DNA from: CBDCXF01 sp965223755
GTDB lineage: Bacteria; Acidobacteriota; Thermoanaerobaculia; Multivoradales; JAHEKO01
Direction: 5' to 3'
NCBI GenBank assembly: GCA_965223755.1
Contig: CBDCXF010000001.1
Coordinates: 1,488,001 to 1,552,000, forward strand
DNA length: 64,000 nucleotides
Part shown: positions 55,096 through 62,648 of the stretch, one piece after another
Position numbering within the stretch: the stretch's first letter is position 1
Layout of the letters: the number at the start of each line of letters is the position of its first letter
Translations under genes and position numbers: made by a program
The notes under the pieces: model-generated
Told to the model about the DNA's origin: nothing
Databases searched by the model: none
What the model saw: only the letters and a program-made list of their open reading frames with translations

Positions 55096-55295
55096 GCTTA
55101 AAGCAAGGTGCCGTGTTGTCACCGAAGGGCGCCAAAATCGTGCGCGCCTCGGCAATCCTCATTGCCATCGGAATCCTGGTGCAAATGATGACTTTGAGCT
55201 GGGCCAAGCCGACCGGTTTCTTGGTCTTCGCGTTGGTCGGCGCGGGGCTGGTCGCGTTGGGCGTGCTGGGGTTCCTCTGGTCGCGCTTCGTTTAG
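55092..55295 (+). CDS. Small two-helix membrane protein of the cytochrome operon
   Basis: A 67-residue protein coupled to the tetraheme gene by ATGA. Two hydrophobic helices are visible (ASAILIAIGILVQMMTLSW and FLVFALVGAGLVALGVLGFLW), joined by a short KPTG turn. It carries no heme or metal motif. It may stabilise the tetraheme cytochrome in the inner membrane; no family is recognised. Confidence 0.7.
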   Translation: MSLKQGAVLSPKGAKIVRASAILIAIGILVQMMTLSWAKPTGFLVFALVGAGLVALGVLGFLWSRFV

Positions 55296-55351
55296 TTCAG
55301 CGACGGCAGCGATTACAGACCGCGGCGCTCCTTGCGACCGCGTCGCTTTGC

Positions 55352-57160
55352 ATGCTGACTCCTCTTACCGCCGAGGAAGGGTCTCCAGTCCAGGTTCGTT
55401 CTCAGCTACCGCCGATACCGACTTGGCCGGGCGAGACTCGCAGCCTCATCGCCGACGCAGCTGACCCTTGGGTCACTCCCGCTGAAGCTTCCGGCCTTAC
55501 GCGCACGCCGCGCTATGCGGAGACCGTCTCGTTTGCGCGCCGGCTGGCGGAGGCGGCACCTGAGGTGTCGATGGTGTCCCTCGGCCAGAGCGACGAGCGG
55601 CGCGACATCTGGATGTTGGTCGCGGCCGGCGGAGCATCCACGCCCGAGGAAGTGCGAACCAACGGGCGTCCCACGGTCCTGATCCAAGCGGGAATCCACG
55701 CCGGCGAGATCGACGGCAAAGACGCAGGCTTGATGCTGCTGCGCGACCTGACGGTCGGGGGTAAGGATCCCGAAGAGCTGCTGCATAGAGTGAACTTCCT
55801 GTTTATCCCGATCTTGTCGGTAGATGGACACGAGCGCTTCTCACCCACCAACCGCTTCAACCAGCGCGGCCCGGAGGCCATGGGATGGCGCACCAACCGC
55901 CGCAACCGCAACCTCAACCGCGACTACGCCAAGCTCGATACTGCGGAGATTCGGGCGGTGGTTGCGGCCATCAATTCTTACCAGCCCGACCTCTACGTCG
56001 ACGTTCATGTCACCAACGGCGAGGACTATCAGTACGACATCACGTACGGCTGGAACTTCGGAGGATGGTCGCCGGCGATTCGCTCCTGGCTCGACGACCG
56101 CCTCCGGCCGTTCGTCGACAGTGAACTGGGCACGGCCGGACACATTCCAGGCCCACTGGTGCTCTCGGTCAACCACCGCGACCTGTCCGACGGCTTCTGG
56201 GGTTGGTCCGCTGGGCCGCGCTTTTCCAACGGATATGGCGATGCTCGGCACTTACCCACGATCTTGGTCGAAAACCACTCGCTCAAGCCCTACGACCAGC
56301 GCGTGCTCGGCACTTACGTGTTTCTCCGCAGCGTCCTGCGCCTGTTGGCCGAAGACATCGAAACTTTGCGGACCGCCGTTGCGTCCGACAGTGAGCGGCG
56401 CATGCCAGAGGTTCCCCTGGCATTCGGGCCCGGACCCGACTCTGCAGTGGAACTGGACTTCGCCGCCATCAAATCGCGGACCCGTCACTCTGAGGTCACC
56501 GGAAGCGAAACCATCGACTGGCTAGGCACCGGCGAGATCCAAAAGGTCAAACGTATCGACATGGATCAGCCACTCTTTCCGATCGTTCGACCCGCCGCCT
56601 ACTACATTCCAGCGGCCTGGGCCGACGTCGCCAGTCGGTTGCGGCATCACGGAGTCGAACTTGAAGAGATTCAAGAGCCCTTGACGGTCGACGTCGAAAT
56701 GTACCGTCTTCCGGAAGCCCGGTTGGCAGACGACGCAAGCCCGTCCCTGGTCGGGGCGACCAACCCGTTCGAGGGTCACGCTCGCGTCGATCCTGGAAGG
56801 CCGAAGATCGAAGCCCACCGGCGCACCTTCACTCCGGGATCATTCAAAGTGTCGACCGACCAACTTCTGGGCGACTTGGCGGTGCTCCTGCTCGAACCGC
56901 AGGCGCCCGACTCGTTTTTTCAGTGGGGTTTCTTTCTCGAGATCCTCAACCGCACTGAGTACTACGACGATGACGCCATGGAGGCCACCGCCGCCCAGAT
57001 GCTTACTGCCGACCCCGACCTCAAACGAGCTTTCGAGGCCAAGCTCGCCGAAGACGCGGAGTTTGCAGCCGATCCAAATGCGCGGCTGATGTGGTTCTAC
57101 CGCCAGACCCCGTACTACGATGCGGAGTACCTGCTCTACCCGGTGGCTAGGTCACACTGA
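55352..57160 (+). CDS. Secreted M14-family zinc carboxypeptidase-like protein
   Basis: A 602-residue product from the only usable in-frame ATG. Zinc ligands appear in IQAGIHAGEIDGKDAG (HxxE) and DLYVDVHVTNG, with the M14 substrate Arg/Asn set around WRTNRRNRNLNRDY and the probable catalytic Glu in LVENHSLKPYDQ. The ~45 bases before the ATG encode a good signal peptide (RRQRLQTAALLATASLCML) in the same frame but have no ATG, GTG or TTG, so the true start is unclear. Such large M14 proteins are common among secreted Acidobacteriota peptidases. A C-terminal domain of ~200 residues is unassigned. Confidence 0.82.
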   Translation: MLTPLTAEEGSPVQVRSQLPPIPTWPGETRSLIADAADPWVTPAEASGLTRTPRYAETVSFARRLAEAAPEVSMVSLGQSDERRDIWMLVAAGGASTPEEVRTNGRPTVLIQAGIHAGEIDGKDAGLMLLRDLTVGGKDPEELLHRVNFLFIPILSVDGHERFSPTNRFNQRGPEAMGWRTNRRNRNLNRDYAKLDTAEIRAVVAAINSYQPDLYVDVHVTNGEDYQYDITYGWNFGGWSPAIRSWLDDRLRPFVDSELGTAGHIPGPLVLSVNHRDLSDGFWGWSAGPRFSNGYGDARHLPTILVENHSLKPYDQRVLGTYVFLRSVLRLLAEDIETLRTAVASDSERRMPEVPLAFGPGPDSAVELDFAAIKSRTRHSEVTGSETIDWLGTGEIQKVKRIDMDQPLFPIVRPAAYYIPAAWADVASRLRHHGVELEEIQEPLTVDVEMYRLPEARLADDASPSLVGATNPFEGHARVDPGRPKIEAHRRTFTPGSFKVSTDQLLGDLAVLLLEPQAPDSFFQWGFFLEILNRTEYYDDDAMEATAAQMLTADPDLKRAFEAKLAEDAEFAADPNARLMWFYRQTPYYDAEYLLYPVARSH

Positions 57161-57166
57161 CCCTGC

Positions 57167-57183
57167 ATCCGCCTGAGGCGGAT
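57167..57183. terminator. Hairpin after the M14 gene
   Basis: ATCCGCC and GGCGGAT with loop TGA, seven bases after the stop at 57160. It has no T-tract, so termination strength is doubtful. Confidence 0.4.
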
Positions 57184-57213
57184 CGAGTTGCGGCGAAGTG
57201 GAATAACGCCACT

Positions 57214-57247
57214 ACGGTGGTCCGCAATAAGATCCGCGAACCACCGT
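57214..57247. repeat. Imperfect inverted repeat between convergent genes
   Basis: ACGGTGGTCCGC and GCGAACCACCGT pair over 12 bases with one mismatch and a ten-base loop. It lies just after the stop of the minus-strand membrane-protein gene and may be its terminator. Confidence 0.45.
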
Positions 57248-57276
57248 GGACCGCTAGCGCGGTCGCAAGGTCGCTC

Positions 57277-57750
57277 TTACCAGAAGATCACCACCAGGAT
57301 GCAGATCAGGACCGGGATGGTGATGATCACCGTAATCCAGCGGCAGACCCAACGCAGCACCCAGACGCAGACCCACTTGATGCAGCAGACGATAAACCCG
57401 AACCAAGTCCACGGGTTGATCCAGATGATGCGCCGCCAGCACACGATGATCGCGAGCGGCTGGCGCACCCAGGTCCTTCTGCAGACCAGCCTCACCACCA
57501 CATAGGTGATGAAACCGATCCAGCAACAAAGTAGGATTCTCCCTCCCCAAAGAAGCGACGGATAGCGAAACAGAAGAGGCAGGGCCAAGCCCTCTCCCGA
57601 GGCGAGCGCGCCAAAAAGGCTGTTGAAAGCGTGCGCCACCAAGTTGTAGGTGACTGCGATCGCTCCCAAGCCCTCTAGCGCGTGGGCAAAGTCATCAAAG
57701 ACCCGAGCATTGGGGTTGCGCGCGACATCCGCGCTTTGTTGTTCGCTCAC
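57277..57750 (-). CDS. Small Cys/Trp-rich membrane protein of unknown function
   Basis: A 157-residue protein from a GTG with AAAGGAGGTGTTC upstream. The N-terminal ~65 residues are soluble (VARNPNARVFDDFAHALEGLG). Then a hydrophobic C-terminal region unusually rich in Trp, Cys and Ile follows (LLCCWIGFITYVVVRLVC, IVCWRRIIWINPWTWFGFIVCCIKWVCVWVLRWVC), forming about three membrane segments. I do not recognise the family. The paired cysteines and tryptophans are striking. A longer reading frame upstream lacks a ribosome-binding site and is rejected. Confidence 0.65.
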   Translation of the reverse strand: MSEQQSADVARNPNARVFDDFAHALEGLGAIAVTYNLVAHAFNSLFGALASGEGLALPLLFRYPSLLWGGRILLCCWIGFITYVVVRLVCRRTWVRQPLAIIVCWRRIIWINPWTWFGFIVCCIKWVCVWVLRWVCRWITVIITIPVLICILVVIFW

Positions 57751-58205
57751 GAACACCTCCTTTGGGTTCGGCTCTGCCCGGCGGGGGCCGCCGCGACCGA
57801 GCCAATTGTCGTCGTAAGACCAGCTCAGTGTAAGTGTTTTGCATAGAGAGCGCAAAACAACCCGCCCGTGCAGCACTCAAAAAGATCCGAAAGATCGGTG
57901 GATCACCGCTACGGAAGAAGGCCTGATCCGCATTTTCGGCTTCAAATTAATGCGGATCCCCACCCCACTCCCCTACCCCCGCGGGGATGACTAACTAATC
58001 CCCGTTGGTGACCCCGAGCGACCTACTTGCTTTGGTACTCCTGGGCGGAGGCAACCCCGCATCCGCCGCCTTCAGAGGCATCCCCACAAGCACCTGGCAA
58101 GCCGCGAGCAGGTCACTCGGGACTGGGTGCGCAGTGGGGCTGAGGTGGGCGCCTACGGTGCGAAGTAGTCATTGCGCCCACCGCCCTCTTGAGCGGCGGA
58201 TTTAG
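57751..58205. other. 455-bp intergenic region, no gene seen
   Basis: Between the dihydropyrimidinase stop and the membrane-protein start, both on the minus strand. It must contain the membrane-protein promoter and probably the dihydropyrimidinase terminator. A short plus-strand frame (58005-58205) has no ribosome-binding site and no family features. No tRNA was seen. Confidence 0.5.
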
Positions 58206-59588
58206 CTAATGGTTCGGTTCGCGCTCCAGCCGTCGACCTCGTCCCACCGTCCCCACGAACTCGCCATCCCGTACCGCAACTTCCCCGCGCACGGTCACTG
58301 CGCTCGGTCGTCCCTTGATCTCCCAGCCTTCAAAGGCGCTGTAGTCGGTGTTGATGGTGTGGGTCGAGGCTGAAATCTCACCGCGGTAATCGGGATCATA
58401 GACCACCAGGTCGGCGTCGGCCCCCGGCTGGATCGTGCCTTTACGCGGGTAGAGGCCGAAAATCTTGGCCGCCTGCGTGGAAGCGCAGTCGACGAAGGTC
58501 TGGAGGTCGAGGCGCCCATTGGCGACGCCCCGGGTATAGAGCAGGTTGACTCGGTCCTCGAGGGCTGGAATGCCGTTGGGGATCAAAGTGAAGTCGTCCT
58601 TGCCCATGGTTTTCTGATCGGCGAAATCGAAAGGAGCGTGGTCGGTCGCCAAGGTACTGATGAAGCGCTGGCGCAGGCCATTCCACAGCACTTCCTGATT
58701 GGAGCGATCGCGTAGCGGCGGCGACATGACGTACTTGGCGCCTTCGAAGTCGGGGCGCTCAGCGTAGGTCATGTCGAGCAACAAATATTGAATCAATGTC
58801 TCCACCCACACGCTGACGCCGCGATCCTTGGCCCGCATCGCCGCCGCCAGAGCTTCAAGACAACTCAAGTGCACCACGTAGACGTGGGCGTCGTGGAGTT
58901 CGGCGAAGGTCATCAAGTGCTGGGTTCCCTCAGCCTCGATCAGGGGCGGGCGCGAATGGTAGTGCCATTCCGGACCGTTTTTGCCCTGAGCAATCAGTTC
59001 CTTTTGCAGCTCGAGGACGGCATCTGCATTCTCACAATGGGCCGCGGTGATGACGCCGAGTTCCTTGGCCAGTTTGAGCGTGTGGTAAAGCTCCTCATCC
59101 GGAACCCCGAAGGCGCCTTTGTAGGCGAGAAAGACTTTGAATGACGACACGCCCTCCTTTTCGACGATGTGCCGCAGTTGTTCCGCCGCACTGTCGTCAA
59201 AGCGGGTCACCGCCATGTGGTAAGTGAAATCGCACGCCGACTTGCCCCTGCTTTGGCTCTCCCAAGTGACAAAGGCATCGCGCGGTTGTTCATCGCGGCT
59301 GGGAATGCAGAAATCAATGAAGCAGGTCGTACCGCCAATGAGCGCTGCGATGCTCGCCGTCTCGTAAGTATCCTTCGAGAAAGTGCCCATGAACGGCAGG
59401 TAGATGTGGGTGTGCGGATCGATGAAGCCTGGGAAGACGTACTTGCCGCTGGCGTCGATGACTTCCGCGTCGGGTGCCGCCTCCAAGTCGGGGCCGATGC
59501 GCGTGATGGTTTCGCCTTCGCAGTAGATGTCGGCGTGGTAGCGCTCGCTGGCGGTGACCACCTCTCCGTTTTTGATCAATAGGGCCAT
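58206..59588 (-). CDS. hydA: Dihydropyrimidinase (D-hydantoinase)
   Basis: A 460-residue amidohydrolase that opens dihydrouracil or dihydrothymine to N-carbamoyl-beta-amino acids. Metal and catalytic features: FIDPHTHIYLPF (two His ligands), FKVFLAYKGAFG (Lys carboxylated to bridge the metals), ITAAHCENAD, VYVVHLSC (His) and STLATDHAPFD (Asp). The start at 59588 has GGAGGCACAATCG upstream. It lies downstream of preT-preA-mmsA on the same strand, completing the second step of reductive pyrimidine catabolism. A 220-base gap separates it from mmsA. Confidence 0.93.
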   Translation of the reverse strand: MALLIKNGEVVTASERYHADIYCEGETITRIGPDLEAAPDAEVIDASGKYVFPGFIDPHTHIYLPFMGTFSKDTYETASIAALIGGTTCFIDFCIPSRDEQPRDAFVTWESQSRGKSACDFTYHMAVTRFDDSAAEQLRHIVEKEGVSSFKVFLAYKGAFGVPDEELYHTLKLAKELGVITAAHCENADAVLELQKELIAQGKNGPEWHYHSRPPLIEAEGTQHLMTFAELHDAHVYVVHLSCLEALAAAMRAKDRGVSVWVETLIQYLLLDMTYAERPDFEGAKYVMSPPLRDRSNQEVLWNGLRQRFISTLATDHAPFDFADQKTMGKDDFTLIPNGIPALEDRVNLLYTRGVANGRLDLQTFVDCASTQAAKIFGLYPRKGTIQPGADADLVVYDPDYRGEISASTHTINTDYSAFEGWEIKGRPSAVTVRGEVAVRDGEFVGTVGRGRRLEREPNH

Positions 59589-59808
59589 CGATTGTGCCTC
59601 CTGGTCAGGATGATTCGCGTCGCTTCGCAAGCGACGCCACAGGCTGCGCGCAGTTGGGCTCGGAAGTCTCGCTGCAAGCGCTCTGGAAGTTGTTCAAAGT
59701 CTTGGCAGATCGGCATGCAGCAGCGCGAAGGCGAGTCGTCATTTCGAAAGTCCAATCACGACAAGCCGTCTTCTGGGTCCAACTGCGTTTGCCACCTACT
59801 ATCCGTTG

Positions 59809-61317
59809 CTAGTCCCGATGCCAGACATCGCCCTCTCCCGGTGCGTGCCAACGTGAGGTAACGACCTTCTGGCGCGTGTAGAACTGCACCCCTTCCCGAC
59901 CCTGCATGTGAAGGTCGCCGAAAAACGAGTAGTCCCAACCGCTAAACGGGAAGTAGGCCAGTGGCGCCGGCACACCAACATTGATGCCGATCATTCCCGC
60001 CTTGACCCGATGCGAAAACTCGCGCGCGGCCTTTCCGGAATCCGTGTAAAGACAGGCTCCGTTGCCGTAAGCCTGCTTATTGGCGGCCTCGATTGCGGAG
60101 TCGAGGTCGTCAAACCGCATGACATTGAGAACCGGGCCGAAGATCTCTTCGTGGCAGATCTGCATGTCATCACGCACGTGGTCGAGAATCGTCGCGCCTA
60201 AGTAAAAGCCATCGTGGCCGTTGACGTTAGGATTGCGCCCGTCCACGCGCACCTCGGCACCCTCGTTGGCGCCGACCTCGATCAACCCATGGATACGCTC
60301 GAGGTGTTCTCTGGTGATCACCGCCCCCATCGCGGCACTGGGATCGCGATCGGTGGCGCCAACCTTGATTTGCGCCGCCTGTTCGGAGAGTGGTGCGAGG
60401 AAGGGTTCGGCCACGTCTCCGACGACCACGGCGGTCGACGCAGCCATGCAGCGCTGGCCCGCACAGCCGAATGCGCCGTCGATCATTCCTTCGACCGCCT
60501 TGGGGATATTGGCGTCCGGCAAGACGAAGACGAAGTTCTTGGCTCCGCCGGCCGCCTGTACACGCTTGCCATTGGCGGTGCCGGTTTCGTAGATGTACTT
60601 GGCTACTTTTGACGAGCCGACGAAGGAAATCGCGCGCACTTTGGGATGGGTCAGCAACGCGTCGACGCACTCGCGGCCGCCGTGGACAATGTTGAGCACT
60701 CCTGACGGCAATCCCGCCTCGATCAGCAGCTCGATCAATCGGTTGCCGGTCAACGGCACTTTCTCGCTCGGTTTGAGAACAAAGGTATTACCGCAGGCGA
60801 TGGCCAATGGATACATCCACATCGGGACCAAGGCCGGGAAGTTGTAGGGGCAGATGCCGACGCAAACGCCTACTGGCTGGCGAATGGTCGTGCAATCAAT
60901 GCCCGTGGCGATGTTCTCCAAGCTTTCGCCCTTGAGCAGCTCCGGCGCTCCACAGGCGTACTCGACCACCTCGATTCCGCGGCGTACGTCGCCACGCGCT
61001 TCGGTCAGGGTCTTGCCGTGCTCGCGGGTCACCAGTTGGGCCAGTTCCTCGAAATGGTCTTCGAGCAGCATCTTGTAGCGGAACAGGACCCGGGCGCGCT
61101 CGATCGGAGGCGTCTCCATCCAGCCCGGAAAGGCCCGTTCGGCTGCGTCAACCGCGGCCTCGACTTCGGCGGCGCCGCACATCGGCGCCTCAGCGATGAT
61201 CTCGCCAGTCGATGGGTTGTGGACTGGATTGCCGGCACCTTCGATCTCCTGCCATTGGTTGTCGATCAGGATCGGACACGGAGTCAGCGTCGTTTTTGTG
61301 GGTACTTCAGTGGTCAT
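59809..61317 (-). CDS. mmsA: CoA-acylating (methyl)malonate-semialdehyde dehydrogenase
   Basis: A 502-residue aldehyde dehydrogenase. The MMSDH pattern is clear: EYACGAPELLKGE, NFPALVPMWMYPLAIACGNTFVLKPSEK, FVGSSKVAKYIYETGTANGKRVQAAGGAKN, and the catalytic Cys290 in GCAGQRCMA. The enzyme converts malonate semialdehyde or methylmalonate semialdehyde to acetyl-CoA or propionyl-CoA with CO2 release. Position between preA and dihydropyrimidinase fits the end of uracil/thymine degradation. The start lies 20 bases after preA. Confidence 0.93.
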   Translation of the reverse strand: MTTEVPTKTTLTPCPILIDNQWQEIEGAGNPVHNPSTGEIIAEAPMCGAAEVEAAVDAAERAFPGWMETPPIERARVLFRYKMLLEDHFEELAQLVTREHGKTLTEARGDVRRGIEVVEYACGAPELLKGESLENIATGIDCTTIRQPVGVCVGICPYNFPALVPMWMYPLAIACGNTFVLKPSEKVPLTGNRLIELLIEAGLPSGVLNIVHGGRECVDALLTHPKVRAISFVGSSKVAKYIYETGTANGKRVQAAGGAKNFVFVLPDANIPKAVEGMIDGAFGCAGQRCMAASTAVVVGDVAEPFLAPLSEQAAQIKVGATDRDPSAAMGAVITREHLERIHGLIEVGANEGAEVRVDGRNPNVNGHDGFYLGATILDHVRDDMQICHEEIFGPVLNVMRFDDLDSAIEAANKQAYGNGACLYTDSGKAAREFSHRVKAGMIGINVGVPAPLAYFPFSGWDYSFFGDLHMQGREGVQFYTRQKVVTSRWHAPGEGDVWHRD

Positions 61318-61337
61318 GGCAGTTTTCCTCGTGTGAT

Positions 61338-62648
61338 TCAGGGATGCGCTGGAATGGGCTCCATCTCACCCTTGTCGACTCGCTCCTGATAGGTCTTCCA
61401 ATTCATCGAATCCCGGCCGTTGTCGATCGCAGTCATGGTGATGCAATCGTCCACCGGACACACCAGCGAACAAAGGTTGCAACCGACACAGTCGTCTTCG
61501 CGAACTTTGGGAATGGCCTTAAAGGGTACTCGGCCGGGACCGAGGCCATGGCCATTGGGGTCCACCAAGTCAATGCACTGATGGGCGCCGTCCTCACAGG
61601 CGATGTAGCAGAGATTGCAGCCGATGCACTTGTCGTAGTCAATACGGGCGACCCTCTGGTAGTTGAGATTGAGACTCTCCCAGGTCGTGACATTGGCCGT
61701 CGCCCGCCCTACCAAGTCGTCGAGATTGCGAAATCCTTTGGAATCTAAGTACTCGTTGAGACCCTCGGTCATGTCGGCGACGATGCGGAAGCCGTGGTGC
61801 ATGATCGCGGTGCAGACCTGCAAACTGCCCGCGCCCAAAGCCAAAAATTCGGCGGCGTCTCGCCAGGTCGAGATGCCTCCGATTCCCGAGATCGGAATGC
61901 CGACCTCGGAGTCCGCCGCACAACGCTGCACCATGTTGAGGGCGATCGGCTTGACCGCCGGTCCGCAGTAGCCGCCGTGTGTGCTCTTGCCGTCGACCAG
62001 GGGCTCCGGGACGAAGGTATCCAGATTGACCTGAGTGATGCTCTGCACGGTGTTGATCATCGAGATCGCGTCCGCGCCGGCGTTGACCGCGGCCCGCGCC
62101 GGGCGCGTGATGTCCGTGATGTTGGGTGTGAGTTTGACGATAACCGGAATCTCGGCCACTTCCATGACCCAACCGACAATGGTCTCGATGACATCCGGGT
62201 TCTGTCCCACCGCGGACCCCATGCCGCGCTCACACATGCCGTGCGGACAGCCAAAGTTGAGCTCGACGCCATCGGAGCCGGCGTCGGTGGCTTGCTTCAT
62301 GATGTCGTGCCAGTTGTCCCTGGTGTCGGTCATCAAGGACGCAATGACCGCGTGGTCCGGCCAGCGGTCTTTGACTTCACGAATCTCCCGAAAGTTGGTT
62401 TCGATGCTGCGGTCCGAGATCAGCTCGATGTTGTTGAAGCCGACCATGCGCTCGGGCCCCAGATTCAGCGCCGAGTAGCGGGAAGAGACGTTGACGATCG
62501 GCTCACCGATAGTCTTCCACACCACGCCGCCCCAGCCGGCCTCGAAGGCGCGGTGCGCTTGATAAGCGGTGTTGGAAGGCGGACCGGAAGCCACCCAAAA
62601 GGGATTCGGCGACCGAATGCCGGCGAAGTTGGTTTGAAGATCAGCCAT
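61338..62648 (-). CDS. preA: NAD-dependent dihydropyrimidine dehydrogenase subunit PreA
   Basis: A 436-residue FMN/Fe-S subunit that reduces uracil and thymine. It starts MADLQTNFAGIRSPNPFWVASGPP (FMN barrel), includes GVELNFGCPHGMCERGMG (active-site Cys region) and ends with two [4Fe-4S] motifs: CIGCNLCYIACEDGAHQC and CVGCNLCSLVCPVDDC. The ATG at 62648 is spaced best from AGGGAG; another in-frame ATG lies two codons upstream. It overlaps preT by eight bases, as expected for a two-subunit enzyme. Confidence 0.95.
   Translation of the reverse strand: MADLQTNFAGIRSPNPFWVASGPPSNTAYQAHRAFEAGWGGVVWKTIGEPIVNVSSRYSALNLGPERMVGFNNIELISDRSIETNFREIREVKDRWPDHAVIASLMTDTRDNWHDIMKQATDAGSDGVELNFGCPHGMCERGMGSAVGQNPDVIETIVGWVMEVAEIPVIVKLTPNITDITRPARAAVNAGADAISMINTVQSITQVNLDTFVPEPLVDGKSTHGGYCGPAVKPIALNMVQRCAADSEVGIPISGIGGISTWRDAAEFLALGAGSLQVCTAIMHHGFRIVADMTEGLNEYLDSKGFRNLDDLVGRATANVTTWESLNLNYQRVARIDYDKCIGCNLCYIACEDGAHQCIDLVDPNGHGLGPGRVPFKAIPKVREDDCVGCNLCSLVCPVDDCITMTAIDNGRDSMNWKTYQERVDKGEMEPIPAHP

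Noticed and set aside
58005..58205. 66-codon plus-strand open frame before the dihydropyrimidinase stop
   Set aside because: It has no ribosome-binding site, low-complexity composition and no homology features.
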